Shown in pieces: positions 21,441 to 30,702 of a DNA stretch of 64,000 nucleotides. The stretch's first letter is position 1. The number at the start of each line of letters is the position of its first letter. The notes beneath the pieces were generated by a model, which worked only from the letters and a program-made list of their open reading frames with translations, was not told the origin of the DNA and searched no databases. Where the stretch lies: positions 1,285,817 through 1,349,816 of the forward strand of contig NZ_RCDA01000001.1 in the NCBI RefSeq assembly GCF_003664325.1, given 5' to 3'. The translations under genes were made by a program, and so were the position numbers. Origin of the DNA: Alkalispirillum mobile. GTDB taxonomy: Bacteria > Pseudomonadota > Gammaproteobacteria > Nitrococcales > Halorhodospiraceae.

Positions 21441-23708
21441 CTACTTGCCCGCGCGGATCAAACCACCCAGGCCCTGCTCGTCCAGCGCGCGCTTGAGCAT
21501 TGCGCGGACGTCGTCGGGCGATTCCATTTCCAGGGCCAGGGTCAGTAACTCGGTGGCCTTTTCGCGACTCATGCTGCGCACCACCCACTTAATGCGCAGG
21601 AGACTGGCCACACTCATGCTCAGGCTGTTGACCCCCAACGCCAGCAACAGGATGGCACCGGCGGGATCACCGGCCATGCCGCCGCACACGCTGACCGGGC
21701 AGTCGTGCTTCCGCCCGGCCTCCACCACCTCGGCGATGGCCTGCAGGACTGCCGGGTGCAACTCGTCATACAGCGAGGCCACACGGGCATTGTTCCGGTC
21801 GACAGCGAGCAGGTACTGGGTGAGGTCGTTGGTGCCCACGGAGAGGAAGGCCACCCTCTGGGCCAGCTTGTCGGCCATCACCACGGCAGCGGGCACCTCG
21901 ACCATCACCCCGATCGGAGGCATCTCCACCTCCATCCCCTCCTCGCGCAGCTCCTCCACGGCCCGGGCCAGCAGCGCCTTGGCCTCGTCCACCTCGTGTA
22001 GCCGGCTGATCATGGGGAACATGACCCGGAGGTTACCGTTGCCGATATTGGCGCGGACCATGGCCCGGAGCTGGGTCAGGAAGATCTCCGGGTGGTCGAG
22101 GGTCAGGCGGATACCGCGCCAGCCCAAGAAGGGGTTCTCTTCCTGCACCGGGAAGTAGGGCAGCGATTTGTCACCCCCGATATCCAGCGTGCGCAGCACC
22201 ACCGGGCGGGGCCGGAAATACTCCAGCACGCGACGGTAGAGCATGGCCTGCTCCTCCTCGCCCGGAAAGCGATCACGGACAATAAAGGGGAACTCGGTGC
22301 GGTGCAGGCCGATGCCATCGCATCCGCTGGCCAACGACAGGTTGATATCGGAGATCAGGCCCGTATTGGCCAGAAGCTTTATTCCGAAGCCGTCCGGGGT
22401 CTCCGCAGGCTGGTCTTTCAGGCTTTCCAGGCTGTCCGCGAACTCCGCCTCGTCCCGCGCCAGCCGTTCGTACTCCTCGCGGACGGCCTCGCTGGGCTGC
22501 ACGTAGAAGCGGCCGGAGTACCCGTCGACGATCACCGGCTTGCCGTCCATCCGGCCCGCCCTCAGGTCGGACACCCCCATCACCGCGGGCACGCTCAGGG
22601 CCCGGGCCAGAATGGCCACGTGGGAGTTGCGGGTCCCGGTGGCGGACACCACCCCGGCCAGGTTCTCCTGCGGCACTTCGGCCAACTGGGTGGCGCTCAC
22701 CTCCTTGCCCACCAGGATGACCCGGTCCGGCAGGGGCCGCGCCTTGCCGCTGTCTTCGCGCAGGCGGGCGAGGATACGACTGCCCAGGTCACGGATATCG
22801 CTGGCCCGCTCCCTCAGGTAGGGGTCCTCCATGTCCTCGAAGACCTGGACGTGCTGACCGATAGTCTGGCGCAAGCCACCCGGTGCCCAGTTACCCGATT
22901 CGATGGCCCGCATGGTCTCGCCCACCAGGCTGTCATCGTCGAGCATCCGCAGGTACACATCGAAGAGCATGTGCTCGTCCGAGGACAGCGTGCCCTCCAA
23001 CTCGCCGGAGAGCCGGCGCAGCTCCTCGCGGACGGCGCGCACCGCCGCCATGAACCGCGACTTTTCGGCATCAATGTCGTCGGGCTCACGGTCCGGTACC
23101 GATTCCAAGTCGGCCTGCGCGGCGTGGACCACGGCCGTACCCATGGCCACGCCCGGTGCCGCCGGCAACCCCTGCAGCATGTGCCCCTTTCCGGCCGGGT
23201 CACCGTTATGCAGGCTATCCAGGCCGCCGCTGGCCTCCGCGTGGGCGATGGCGCCCGCCAGCTGCGCGCCCAACGTGACCAGGAAGGCCACGTCATCCTC
23301 GTCAAAGCGGCGCTCCGCCATCTGCTGCACCACCAGCACGCCCAGCAGCTTGCGATAGTGGACGATGGGCACGCCCAGGAAGGAGTGGAACAGTTCCTCG
23401 CCGGTCTCCGGGAAGTAGCGAAACCGCGGGTGGTCGTAGGCGTTGTCCAGGTTGATGGGCTCACCACGCTCGGCCACCATCCCCACCAGCCCCTCCGAGG
23501 GCCGCAGGCGGACGCGGCCCACCGCATCCGGGTTGAGCCCACGGGTGTCCATCAGCACCAGCCGGTCAGTCTCCGGGTCCGCCAGGTAGACGGAACAGAC
23601 ATCCACGCGCATGGCGTCCGCCACCCGCTTTACGATGATGCTGAGTGCCTGGCGCAGCCCGGGTGCGGCGTTGACCTCACGTGATATGCGATGCAGGACC
23701 TCGAGCAT
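21441..23708 (-). CDS. ptsP: Phosphoenolpyruvate-protein phosphotransferase PtsP (enzyme I of the nitrogen PTS)
   Basis: A 755-residue enzyme I-Ntr that takes phosphate from PEP and passes it to NPr. An N-terminal GAF domain (about 1-160) senses small molecules, probably glutamine. It is followed by a linker, the phosphohistidine domain with His363 in TGTRNSHVAILARAL, and the PEP-binding TIM barrel (signatures GLHRTEFPF, TLDIGGDK, SVGTNDLTQYLLAVDRN, VCGGMAGDP). Full length. It starts 17 nt after rppH, the ptsP-rppH pair of Pseudomonas and E. coli, so they share a transcript. Confidence 0.96.
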   Translation of the reverse strand: MLEVLHRISREVNAAPGLRQALSIIVKRVADAMRVDVCSVYLADPETDRLVLMDTRGLNPDAVGRVRLRPSEGLVGMVAERGEPINLDNAYDHPRFRYFPETGEELFHSFLGVPIVHYRKLLGVLVVQQMAERRFDEDDVAFLVTLGAQLAGAIAHAEASGGLDSLHNGDPAGKGHMLQGLPAAPGVAMGTAVVHAAQADLESVPDREPDDIDAEKSRFMAAVRAVREELRRLSGELEGTLSSDEHMLFDVYLRMLDDDSLVGETMRAIESGNWAPGGLRQTIGQHVQVFEDMEDPYLRERASDIRDLGSRILARLREDSGKARPLPDRVILVGKEVSATQLAEVPQENLAGVVSATGTRNSHVAILARALSVPAVMGVSDLRAGRMDGKPVIVDGYSGRFYVQPSEAVREEYERLARDEAEFADSLESLKDQPAETPDGFGIKLLANTGLISDINLSLASGCDGIGLHRTEFPFIVRDRFPGEEEQAMLYRRVLEYFRPRPVVLRTLDIGGDKSLPYFPVQEENPFLGWRGIRLTLDHPEIFLTQLRAMVRANIGNGNLRVMFPMISRLHEVDEAKALLARAVEELREEGMEVEMPPIGVMVEVPAAVVMADKLAQRVAFLSVGTNDLTQYLLAVDRNNARVASLYDELHPAVLQAIAEVVEAGRKHDCPVSVCGGMAGDPAGAILLLALGVNSLSMSVASLLRIKWVVRSMSREKATELLTLALEMESPDDVRAMLKRALDEQGLGGLIRAGK

Positions 23709-23725
23709 GCCGGTAACTCCCGAAC

Positions 23726-24271
23726 TCAGGCGCGCCGCCGGCCGCGCGGGTGGGCGGAGCCCCTGGGGCGGCTGGAGGCGGGCCGGTGCGGCAGGCCGTC
23801 CGGAAACAGCAGCGGGCCAAGCTCCTGCAGTGCCCGGACATAGACCCGCCGCTTGAAGAAGACCACCTCCTTTACCGGGTGCCAGTAATGCACCCAGCGC
23901 CAGTGGTCGAACTCGGGGTGGCCGGAGCGGTCCAGTTGCACCTGGTTCTCATCGCTGACCAGCCGGAGCAGGTACCAGACCTGTTTTTGGCCGATGCAGA
24001 TCGGCCGGCTGTGGTTGCGGATCAGGCGGCGCGGAAGGCGGTAGCGTAACCAACCACGGGTGCAGCCCATGATCTCCACATCCCCCGGGCCCAGCCCGAC
24101 TTCCTCTTCCAGCTCGCGATAAAGGGCCTCCTCGGGGGTCTCATGGGCCTTGATCCCGCCCTGGGGGAACTGCCAGGCATTCTGACCAATGCGCCGGGCC
24201 CAGAAGACCTTGCCCGCCGCATTCGCCAGGATTATCCCGACATTTGGCCTAAAACCATCCGAATCAACCAC
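23726..24271 (-). CDS. rppH: RNA 5'-pyrophosphohydrolase
   Basis: A 181-residue Nudix enzyme that removes pyrophosphate from mRNA 5' ends, triggering RNase E decay. The Nudix box is complete (GG at 38-39 through REL..EEVGL at 52-60), and the opening [12 protein letters not shown] and GQKQVWYLL match RppH. The start is GTG at 24271, fixed by alignment of this opening. Compared with about 160-176 residues usual for the family, the last 30 residues form an extra Pro/Arg-rich basic tail, which could touch RNA. Confidence 0.95.
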   Translation of the reverse strand: MVDSDGFRPNVGIILANAAGKVFWARRIGQNAWQFPQGGIKAHETPEEALYRELEEEVGLGPGDVEIMGCTRGWLRYRLPRRLIRNHSRPICIGQKQVWYLLRLVSDENQVQLDRSGHPEFDHWRWVHYWHPVKEVVFFKRRVYVRALQELGPLLFPDGLPHRPASSRPRGSAHPRGRRRA

Positions 24272-24436
24272 TTAAGAAACCCCAAGCCAGCTGGTGCCCT
24301 ACGTTATTCTTTCACAGCCGAGCCAGTGCAAACAAATCGGCGTTTTAACAAGTGTACCGGCACCCGCCGCATGGGCATCCACCCGGTTTTACCCGCCTGC
24401 TAACATAGGCCCTTTGCAAGCCCAATGGAACACGAC

Positions 24437-25111
24437 ATGAAGCTGGCGATCTTTGATCTGGACAACACCCTCCTGGCAGGCGACAGCGATCACCTCTGGG
24501 GCGAGTTCCTGGTCGACCGGGGACTGGTGGACGAACAACGCTTCCGCGCTGTCAACAATCAGTTCCTGGAGGATTACCAGGCCGGTCGCCTTGATATCGA
24601 CGCCTTTCTGCGCTTCACCCTGAAGCCCCTGGCGGAGAACCCGCCGGAGCGACTCTGGGAATGGCGGCGCGACTTCATCGAGACGTACATCCGCCCGATC
24701 GTGCTGCCGGCCGGTGAGCAACTGCTGGACGAGCACCGGGCGCAGGGCCACCAACTGATGATCATCACCGCCACCAACCGGTTCGTCACGGAACCCATCG
24801 CCGATCTCCTCGGCGTCGACACCCTGCTGGCCACGGAACCCGAATGGCGCGAGGGCCGCTACACGGGCCACCACGTGGGCACCCCCACCTTCCAGGCAGG
24901 CAAGGTCCGGGCCCTGGACGAATGGCTGGGCCGGCACGGCGGCCAACCGGAACAGACCTGGTTCTACAGTGACTCGCACAACGACCTGCCCCTGCTGGAG
25001 CAGGTGGACCACCCGGTGGCGGTGGACCCGGACCCGGTCCTGCGCGACACGGCCCTGGACAGGGACTGGCCGGTCATCTCGCTGCGCGAACACGCGACCA
25101 CGGCGGACTGA
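24437..25111 (+). CDS. HAD superfamily (IB) phosphatase
   Basis: A 224-residue HAD hydrolase. Motif I is IFDLDNTLL with both catalytic aspartates, motif II is in IITATNRF, and motifs III/IV are in AGKVRAL and SDSHNDLPLLE. It resembles SerB-type subfamily IB enzymes of unsettled substrate that sit beside rppH in Pseudomonas. I prefer ATG 24437, eight codon-distance from GGAA; ATG 24425 would add four residues. The stop is 4 nt before lrgA, suggesting an operon HAD-lrgA-lrgB-folA. Confidence 0.88.
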   Translation: MKLAIFDLDNTLLAGDSDHLWGEFLVDRGLVDEQRFRAVNNQFLEDYQAGRLDIDAFLRFTLKPLAENPPERLWEWRRDFIETYIRPIVLPAGEQLLDEHRAQGHQLMIITATNRFVTEPIADLLGVDTLLATEPEWREGRYTGHHVGTPTFQAGKVRALDEWLGRHGGQPEQTWFYSDSHNDLPLLEQVDHPVAVDPDPVLRDTALDRDWPVISLREHATTAD

Positions 25112-25115
25112 CCCG

Positions 25116-25466
25116 ATGCTCCACGGCTTCGCCATGCTGCTGGTCTTTCAGCTGGTGGGCGAGTTCCTCTCGCGGGTGCTGTATTTGCCCATCCCGGGAC
25201 CGGTAATCGGCATGCTGCTGCTGTTTGCCACCCTGGTGGCCATGGGCGGCGTGCCGAAGGGCCTGCGCCTGGCCGGCGAGGGGCTGCTTGCCTACCTGGC
25301 GTTGCTGTTCGTCCCGGCGGGGGTCGGCCTCATGGCCCACATGCACCTGATTGGTCAGGACTGGCTGGCGATCCTGGTCGGCCTGCTGGTCAGCACGGTG
25401 CTGACCCTTGCGGCGACCGGCTGGGTGCTGCAACGGCTGCAAAGGAGGCGCCACCATGACGGATGA
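25116..25466 (+). CDS. lrgA: CidA/LrgA family holin-like protein
   Basis: A 116-residue membrane protein with about four helices. It has the LrgA signature LPIPGPVIGMLLLF, then LLFVPAGVGLM. CidA/LrgA proteins act with LrgB-type partners in export of small metabolites or control of murein hydrolase activity; the exact role here is unknown. The true start is ATG 25116; the frame upstream overlaps the HAD gene. It overlaps lrgB by 11 nt. Confidence 0.88.
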   Translation: MLHGFAMLLVFQLVGEFLSRVLYLPIPGPVIGMLLLFATLVAMGGVPKGLRLAGEGLLAYLALLFVPAGVGLMAHMHLIGQDWLAILVGLLVSTVLTLAATGWVLQRLQRRRHHDG

Positions 25467-26178
25467 GCTGGGCGCCTTCTGGGTGTTCCTGTCGGACAGC
25501 CCCCTGCTGGGGCTCACCGCCACCCTGCTCGCATTCCTGGCGGCCACCTGGTTCTGGGAACGCACCGGTCGCCACGCGCTGGCCCACCCGGTGCTGCCCG
25601 CCATCCTGTTGCTCATGGGCTTTCTCTGGGTGACCGGCATCGAGTACCAGACCTACTTCGATGGCGCCCAGTACATCCACTTTCTGCTTGGGCCGGCCAC
25701 CGTGGCCCTGGCCATCCCCCTCTACGACCACCTGGCTCGCATCCGGCAACTGCTGGTCCCGCTGCTGGTGGCCGGCACGGTGGGCGCCGCGACGGCCGCC
25801 CTGAGCGCGGTGGGGGTGGCGCTGGCGCTGGGTGCCAGCCGGGAGACACTGCTGTCGCTGGCCCCCAAGTCGGTCACCTCGCCCATCGCCATGGGCATCG
25901 CCGAAAAGATCGGCGGCCTGCCCTCGCTCACCGCCGGCCTGGTGCTCATCACCGGAACCATGGGCTGCATCACCGCCCCGCTGGTCTTTCGCGTACTGCG
26001 CCTGCGCGACGAGAGCGTCCAGGGGTTCGCCCTGGGCGTGGCCGCCCACGGCTTCGGTACCGCCCAGGCCTTTGGGATCAGCGCGCTCGCCGGGGCCTTC
26101 GCCGGGCTCGGGCTCGGCCTGGCCGGGATCCTCACCGCGCTCATCCTCCCGCTCTTACCCCTGCTGCTACCCGGCTGA
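25456..26178 (+). CDS. lrgB: LrgB family membrane protein
   Basis: A 240-residue integral membrane protein, the LrgB/YohK/CidB partner of the preceding gene. The signatures HPVLPAIL, FLLGPATVALAIPLY, SLAPKSVTSPIAMGIAEKIGG and AAHGFGTAQAF are all diagnostic. ATG 25456 has a very strong site (AAAGGAGG) inside the end of lrgA; the 16 codons upstream are not family-like. Plant and bacterial homologues move glycolate or pyruvate, which is one possible function. Confidence 0.92.
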   Translation: MTDELGAFWVFLSDSPLLGLTATLLAFLAATWFWERTGRHALAHPVLPAILLLMGFLWVTGIEYQTYFDGAQYIHFLLGPATVALAIPLYDHLARIRQLLVPLLVAGTVGAATAALSAVGVALALGASRETLLSLAPKSVTSPIAMGIAEKIGGLPSLTAGLVLITGTMGCITAPLVFRVLRLRDESVQGFALGVAAHGFGTAQAFGISALAGAFAGLGLGLAGILTALILPLLPLLLPG

Positions 26179-26193
26179 AGGAATCGGAACCCC

Positions 26194-26694
26194 ATGCACC
26201 GACGCCCCGAAATCACCCTGATCGCCGCCCTCTCCGACAACGGGGTCATTGGTCGCGACAACGACCTGCCCTGGCGGATTCCGGCGGATCTCCAGCACTT
26301 CAAGGCCCGCACCCGTGGGCGCCCCATCATCATGGGCCGGCGCAACTACGAATCCATCGGCCGCCCGCTGCCCGGCCGCCACAACATCGTGCTGACCAGG
26401 CAACGGGACTGGCAGGCCGAGGGCTGCACCGTGGTCCACGACCCCGCGGCCGCCCTGGCCGCCGCCGGCGACGTGGAAGAGGTGATGATCATAGGCGGCG
26501 AGGCCATCTACCGGCGTTTCCTTCCCGACGCCGATCGGCTGGAGCTCACCCGCATCCATGCCGAGGTGGCCGGCGACACGTATTTCCCCGAGATCGACCT
26601 CGCCGACTGGGAGGTGGTCGCCGAGCACCAGCCCCCCAGCGACGAGACCAACGGCTGGCCCCTCACCTACCAGACCCTGGAGCGCCGCCGCTGA
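26194..26694 (+). CDS. folA: Dihydrofolate reductase
   Basis: A 166-residue DHFR that regenerates tetrahydrofolate with NADPH. The opening ITLIAALSDNGVIGRDNDLPWRIP holds the substrate-binding acid (D) and the WR region; IIMGRRNYESIGRPLPGR and VMIIGGEAIY are the NADPH motifs. AAGGAA precedes the ATG, 15 nt after lrgB. Convergent with the macro-domain gene, whose stop lies 15 nt away. Confidence 0.96.
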   Translation: MHRRPEITLIAALSDNGVIGRDNDLPWRIPADLQHFKARTRGRPIIMGRRNYESIGRPLPGRHNIVLTRQRDWQAEGCTVVHDPAAALAAAGDVEEVMIIGGEAIYRRFLPDADRLELTRIHAEVAGDTYFPEIDLADWEVVAEHQPPSDETNGWPLTYQTLERRR

Positions 26695-26709
26695 CCGCGG
26701 CACCGCGGG

Positions 26710-27243
26710 TCAACGCCGCTGCGCCATCTCCGTCAGGATGCGCTCGAACTGGTCCCGCAGCCCGGCGTCGTGCAGCACAAAACGCACCCGGCGCACGTAT
26801 TCCAGTGACGGCGCCTCCCGCAACACGGTATCCACGGCGACCCGGATCGCCGGCTCCAGAGGGTAACCGAAGGCCCCGGTGGAGATCGCGGGGAAGGCCA
26901 CCGAGCGCAACCCCTGCTCCTCAGCACGCTGCAACGAATTGCGGTAGCAGGCCGCCAGCAGATCCTCCGCCGGCTCGTCCACCCCGTAGACCGGGCCCAG
27001 GGTGTGAATCACGTAGGGATTGGGCAGTTCATGCCCCGACGTGATCACCGCCTGCCCCGGGTTGATCGGTGCCAGCGGGCGACACTCCTCCGCCAGCCCC
27101 GGGCCGGCCGCGCGGTGCAGGGCCCCGGCCACTCCGCCCCCCGATCTCAACTGCGCATTCGCCGCATTCACCACGGCATCAATACCCAGCTGGCCGGCGA
27201 TATCGCCCTGCTGGCACTCCACTTCAACATTGCCGATATGCAT
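26710..27243 (-). CDS. Macro domain protein, YmdB/ADP-ribose hydrolase-like
   Basis: A 177-residue single macro domain. GDIAGQLGIDAVVNAANAQL, the glycine-rich GGGVAGALHRAAG and the phosphate loop AISTGAFGYPLE are intact, matching O-acetyl-ADP-ribose deacetylases such as YmdB. Such enzymes cleave O-acetyl-ADP-ribose or ADP-ribosyl marks; YmdB also modulates RNase III. ATG 27243 follows GGGAGG; the 12 codons upstream look non-coding. Nothing nearby suggests a dedicated ADP-ribosyltransferase partner. Confidence 0.9.
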   Translation of the reverse strand: MHIGNVEVECQQGDIAGQLGIDAVVNAANAQLRSGGGVAGALHRAAGPGLAEECRPLAPINPGQAVITSGHELPNPYVIHTLGPVYGVDEPAEDLLAACYRNSLQRAEEQGLRSVAFPAISTGAFGYPLEPAIRVAVDTVLREAPSLEYVRRVRFVLHDAGLRDQFERILTEMAQRR

Positions 27244-27416
27244 CACTGAAACCTCCCTCAACACACGACGCCAGACCACTGGGTTATGTTGGCTCCATGA
27301 CTGACATTGAAGAACCGGATATCCACCGACTCAAGGAGCGACTGCTGGAATGCCGGGCCGACCCGTTAGACAAGGCAACCCAGCGCGAGCAGTGCGTCGC
27401 CCGCTGCAGCCAGCCA

Positions 27417-28073
27417 TCACGGCTTGCGGAACAGCGCCACGTTCCGCCCCGGCCGGTACAGCGCGTAGCCGTAACGCGCGGCGATCCAGGTCAGTACCGC
27501 ATCCGTGTAAAAGACCACGTGGGTGGGGTCGCGCCGGTAGCGCCAGCCGGCAAAGCGGGCGTCGTCCGACAACAGCTCCGTCATCACCCCCAACCACCCC
27601 CCGGGCCGGAGCAGATCATGGAGGCGGTCGAACTCCGCCCCCGGGTGGTGAAAATGCTCCACCACCTCGGTGCAGGTAATGAAATCCCACTGCCTTTTCA
27701 GCAGTGCCGTGTCCGGCGCGTAGAAGGGATCGTAGACCGCGGTGGGGAAACCCGCCTCGCGCAGCATCATCGCCAGGGCCGGCCCCGGCCCGCAGCCGTA
27801 ATCCAGCCCCTCCGCCCCCGCCGGGAGCCGCGCCACCAACGGGTCGGCCAGCCGGGCGAGGAACCGCCGGTAGCCGGGGTCGAGCGGATCGTTCTCGTGG
27901 GTCTCGTACTGCGCCCGCTCGGCCGCGGCATCGGGATGCCAGTCCGGGTGCAGAAAGGTCAGCCCACAGGCCGGGCAGCGCCAGTACTCGCCCTCGCGCA
28001 GGCTCGCGAAGTGGGCCGGCCCGGGGGCGTGGCACAGGGGGCAGCGGGGCGTGCAAACGGGGTCAGCGGGCAT
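27417..28073 (-). CDS. Class I SAM-dependent methyltransferase with N-terminal zinc ribbon
   Basis: A 218-residue protein. An N-terminal four-cysteine ribbon (RCPLC and RCPACGLTF) precedes a Rossmann methyltransferase fold with SAM motif I LDYGCGPGPALAMML and the post-motif TCTEVVEHFHHPGAEF. The substrate cannot be told; similar ribbon-methyltransferases act on small molecules or sugars. ATG 28073 gives the ribbon close to the N-terminus. The 173-nt gap to the macro gene holds no gene I can support. Confidence 0.82.
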   Translation of the reverse strand: MPADPVCTPRCPLCHAPGPAHFASLREGEYWRCPACGLTFLHPDWHPDAAAERAQYETHENDPLDPGYRRFLARLADPLVARLPAGAEGLDYGCGPGPALAMMLREAGFPTAVYDPFYAPDTALLKRQWDFITCTEVVEHFHHPGAEFDRLHDLLRPGGWLGVMTELLSDDARFAGWRYRRDPTHVVFYTDAVLTWIAARYGYALYRPGRNVALFRKP

Positions 28074-28186
28074 ATCTGAAAGCGTCCAGGGTGTGGTCCG
28101 GTTCCGCAACAGGCTACCGCGGCGGGCAACCGACGGTCGCCCTTGGTAAAATACGCGACCACCCACCAACCCACCCGGGAGCACAC

Positions 28187-28756
28187 ATGGGCAACCGCCT
28201 GAGCAAGATCTACACCCGCACCGGTGACCAGGGCACCACCGCCCTGGCCGATGGCCGCCGCCTCTCCAAGGCCGACCTGCGGATGGAGTGCATCGGCACC
28301 CTGGACGAGCTGAACAGCGCCCTGGGCATCGTCCTGTCGCAGGAGGTGCCCGAACGTGTCCGCGAGGCCCTGGCACCGGTACAGCACCGACTGTTCGATA
28401 TGGGTGCCGAGCTTAGCCTGCCCGGCTACCAGTCGGTGGACACCGCCCAGGTGGAAGCGCTGGAAGCCCTGCTGGACGACCTGAACGGCGACCTGCCGCC
28501 GCTCAAGGAGTTCATCCTTCCGGGGGGGAGTCCGGCCGCCAGCCACTGCCACCTGGCCCGGGCCATCTGCCGGCGGGCGGAACGACTGGTGGTCGCGCTG
28601 AATGCCAGCGACGGCCCGGTCAGCGAGCCGCTGCTCAGCTACATGAATCGCCTGTCCGACCTGCTGTTCGTTGCGGCCCGCTGCATCGCCCGCCAGGGTG
28701 GCGGCGAAGAGGTCTTCTGGCTGCATGAACGCCAGCGACCCGATGGGGCGCCGTGA
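28187..28756 (+). CDS. Cob(I)alamin adenosyltransferase, PduO type
   Basis: A 189-residue ATP:corrinoid adenosyltransferase. The N-terminal ATP loop KIYTRTGDQGTTALADGRR and the later LSDLLFVAAR and ERLV helix are family signatures; it makes adenosylcobalamin from cob(I)alamin. The start is ATG 28187 after GGGAG. A TAAAAT at 28147-28152 is a plausible -10. No other cobalamin genes are near, so it may serve salvage. Confidence 0.93.
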   Translation: MGNRLSKIYTRTGDQGTTALADGRRLSKADLRMECIGTLDELNSALGIVLSQEVPERVREALAPVQHRLFDMGAELSLPGYQSVDTAQVEALEALLDDLNGDLPPLKEFILPGGSPAASHCHLARAICRRAERLVVALNASDGPVSEPLLSYMNRLSDLLFVAARCIARQGGGEEVFWLHERQRPDGAP

Positions 28757-28832
28757 ACCGGGGCTTCCCCTCGGCCCGGCAAGGTCCAATAATGAACGGC
28801 TAACCAAGAATTCCTGAACGCAGAGGTCTAGC

Positions 28833-30686
28833 ATGCCGCAGTATCGCTCCAAGACGTCCACCGCCGGTCGCAACATGGCGGGCGCCCGCGCCCTGTGGCG
28901 GGCCACCGGCATGAAGGATGGCGACTTCGAGAAGCCGATCATCGCCGTCGCCAACTCCTTCACCCAGTTCGTGCCCGGCCACGTCCACCTGAAGGACCTG
29001 GGCCAGCTGGTGATCGACGAGATCGAGAAGGCCGGTGGCGTGGGCAAGGAGTTCGACACCATCGCCGTGGACGACGGCATCGCCATGGGCCACGACGGCA
29101 TGCTCTACAGCCTGCCCAGCCGCGACATCATCGCCGACTCCGTGGAGTACATGGTCAACGCCCACTGCGCTGACGCGCTGGTGTGCATCTCCAACTGCGA
29201 CAAGATCACCCCCGGCATGCTGATGGCCGCCATGCGGCTGAACATCCCCGTGGTGTTCGTCTCCGGCGGGCCCATGGAGGCGGGCAAGACCAAACTGGCC
29301 AGCGGCGAGGAGATCTCCACCGACCTGGTGGACGCCATGGTGGCCGCCGCCAACCCCGACGTCTCCGACGAGGACGTGGCCATCTACGAGCGCTCCGCCT
29401 GCCCCACCTGCGGCTCCTGCTCAGGCATGTTCACGGCCAACTCCATGAACTGCCTCACCGAGGCCCTGGGCCTGAGCCTGCCGGGCAACGGCTCGCTGCT
29501 GGCCACCCATGCCGACCGCGAGCGCCTCTTCCGCGACGCCGGCCGCACCGTGGTGGAACTGGCCCGGCGCTACTACGAGCAAGACGATGAGCGCTGCCTG
29601 CCGCGCAACATCGCCAGCCGCTCCGCCTTCCGCAACGCCATGAGCCTGGACATTGCCATGGGCGGCTCCACCAACACCGTGCTGCACCTGCTGGCCGCCG
29701 CCCAGGAGGGCGAAGTCGAATTCGACATGGTCGACATCGACAAGCTCTCCCGCAAGGTGCCCAACCTCTGCAAGGTGGCCCCGGCCACCCCGCTTTTCCA
29801 CATGGAGGACGTGCACCGCGCCGGCGGCATCATGGGCATCCTCGGCGAACTGGACCGGGCCAAGCTGCTGGATACCACCGTGCCCACCGTGCACAGCAAC
29901 ACCCTGGCCGATGCCCTGGAGCGCTGGGACGTGAAGCGCACCGACGACCCAGCGGTTCACGACTTCTTCAAGGCCGGCCCGGCCGGCGTGCCCAGCCAGA
30001 CCGCTTTCAGCCAGTCCACCCGCTTCGAGGAACTGGACCTGGACCGGGAGTGCGGCTGCATCCGCACCCTGGAGCACGCCTACAGCAGGGACGGCGGGCT
30101 GGCGGTGCTCTACGGCAACCTGGCCGAGCGCGGCTGCATCGTGAAGACCGCCGGGGTGGACGAGTCCATCCTCACCTTCGAGGGGCCGGCGGTGATCTTC
30201 GAGAGCCAGGACGCCGCCGTGGAGGGGATTCTCGCGGGTCAGGTGAAGAAGGGCGACGTGGTCATCATCCGCTACGAGGGGCCGCGCGGCGGGCCGGGCA
30301 TGCAGGAGATGCTCTACCCCACCAGCTACCTGAAGTCCCGCGGGCTGGGCAAGGACTGCGCGCTGATCACCGACGGCCGGTTCTCGGGCGGCACCTCGGG
30401 GCTCTCCATCGGTCACGTCTCCCCGGAGGCCGCCGAGGGGGGCAACATCGGGCTGATCGAGCCGGGCGACCGGATCTGCATCGACATCCCCAAGCGCAGC
30501 ATCCGCATCGACATCAGCGACGAGGAACTGGCCCGCCGCCACGAGGCGATGGACGCCCGCGGGCGCGAGGGCTGGAAACCGGCCGCACCCCGCCAGCGCA
30601 AGGTCACCACGGCCCTGAAGGCCTACGCTAAACTGACCACCAGTGCCGACAAGGGCGCGGTGCGTAACCTGGACCTGCTGGACTGA
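28833..30686 (+). CDS. ilvD: Dihydroxy-acid dehydratase
   Basis: A 617-residue Fe-S dehydratase for the third step of valine/isoleucine synthesis, the length of the E. coli enzyme. It opens with [25 protein letters not shown]-like family sequence; the cluster cysteines lie in [10 protein letters not shown] and [18 protein letters not shown]. Also present are [12 protein letters not shown] and the C-terminal [12 protein letters not shown] single gene here, not joined to other ilv genes. Confidence 0.97.
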   Translation: MPQYRSKTSTAGRNMAGARALWRATGMKDGDFEKPIIAVANSFTQFVPGHVHLKDLGQLVIDEIEKAGGVGKEFDTIAVDDGIAMGHDGMLYSLPSRDIIADSVEYMVNAHCADALVCISNCDKITPGMLMAAMRLNIPVVFVSGGPMEAGKTKLASGEEISTDLVDAMVAAANPDVSDEDVAIYERSACPTCGSCSGMFTANSMNCLTEALGLSLPGNGSLLATHADRERLFRDAGRTVVELARRYYEQDDERCLPRNIASRSAFRNAMSLDIAMGGSTNTVLHLLAAAQEGEVEFDMVDIDKLSRKVPNLCKVAPATPLFHMEDVHRAGGIMGILGELDRAKLLDTTVPTVHSNTLADALERWDVKRTDDPAVHDFFKAGPAGVPSQTAFSQSTRFEELDLDRECGCIRTLEHAYSRDGGLAVLYGNLAERGCIVKTAGVDESILTFEGPAVIFESQDAAVEGILAGQVKKGDVVIIRYEGPRGGPGMQEMLYPTSYLKSRGLGKDCALITDGRFSGGTSGLSIGHVSPEAAEGGNIGLIEPGDRICIDIPKRSIRIDISDEELARRHEAMDARGREGWKPAAPRQRKVTTALKAYAKLTTSADKGAVRNLDLLD

Positions 30687-30702
30687 AACGGAGGGGCGGC
30701 CC

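Noticed and set aside
27069-28079. Plus-strand frame through the macro/methyltransferase gap, with a protein-like stretch after about 27297
   Set aside because: Only about 40 codons fall outside the opposite-strand genes; there is no ribosome site and no recognisable domain. It could be a gene remnant but I cannot support it.
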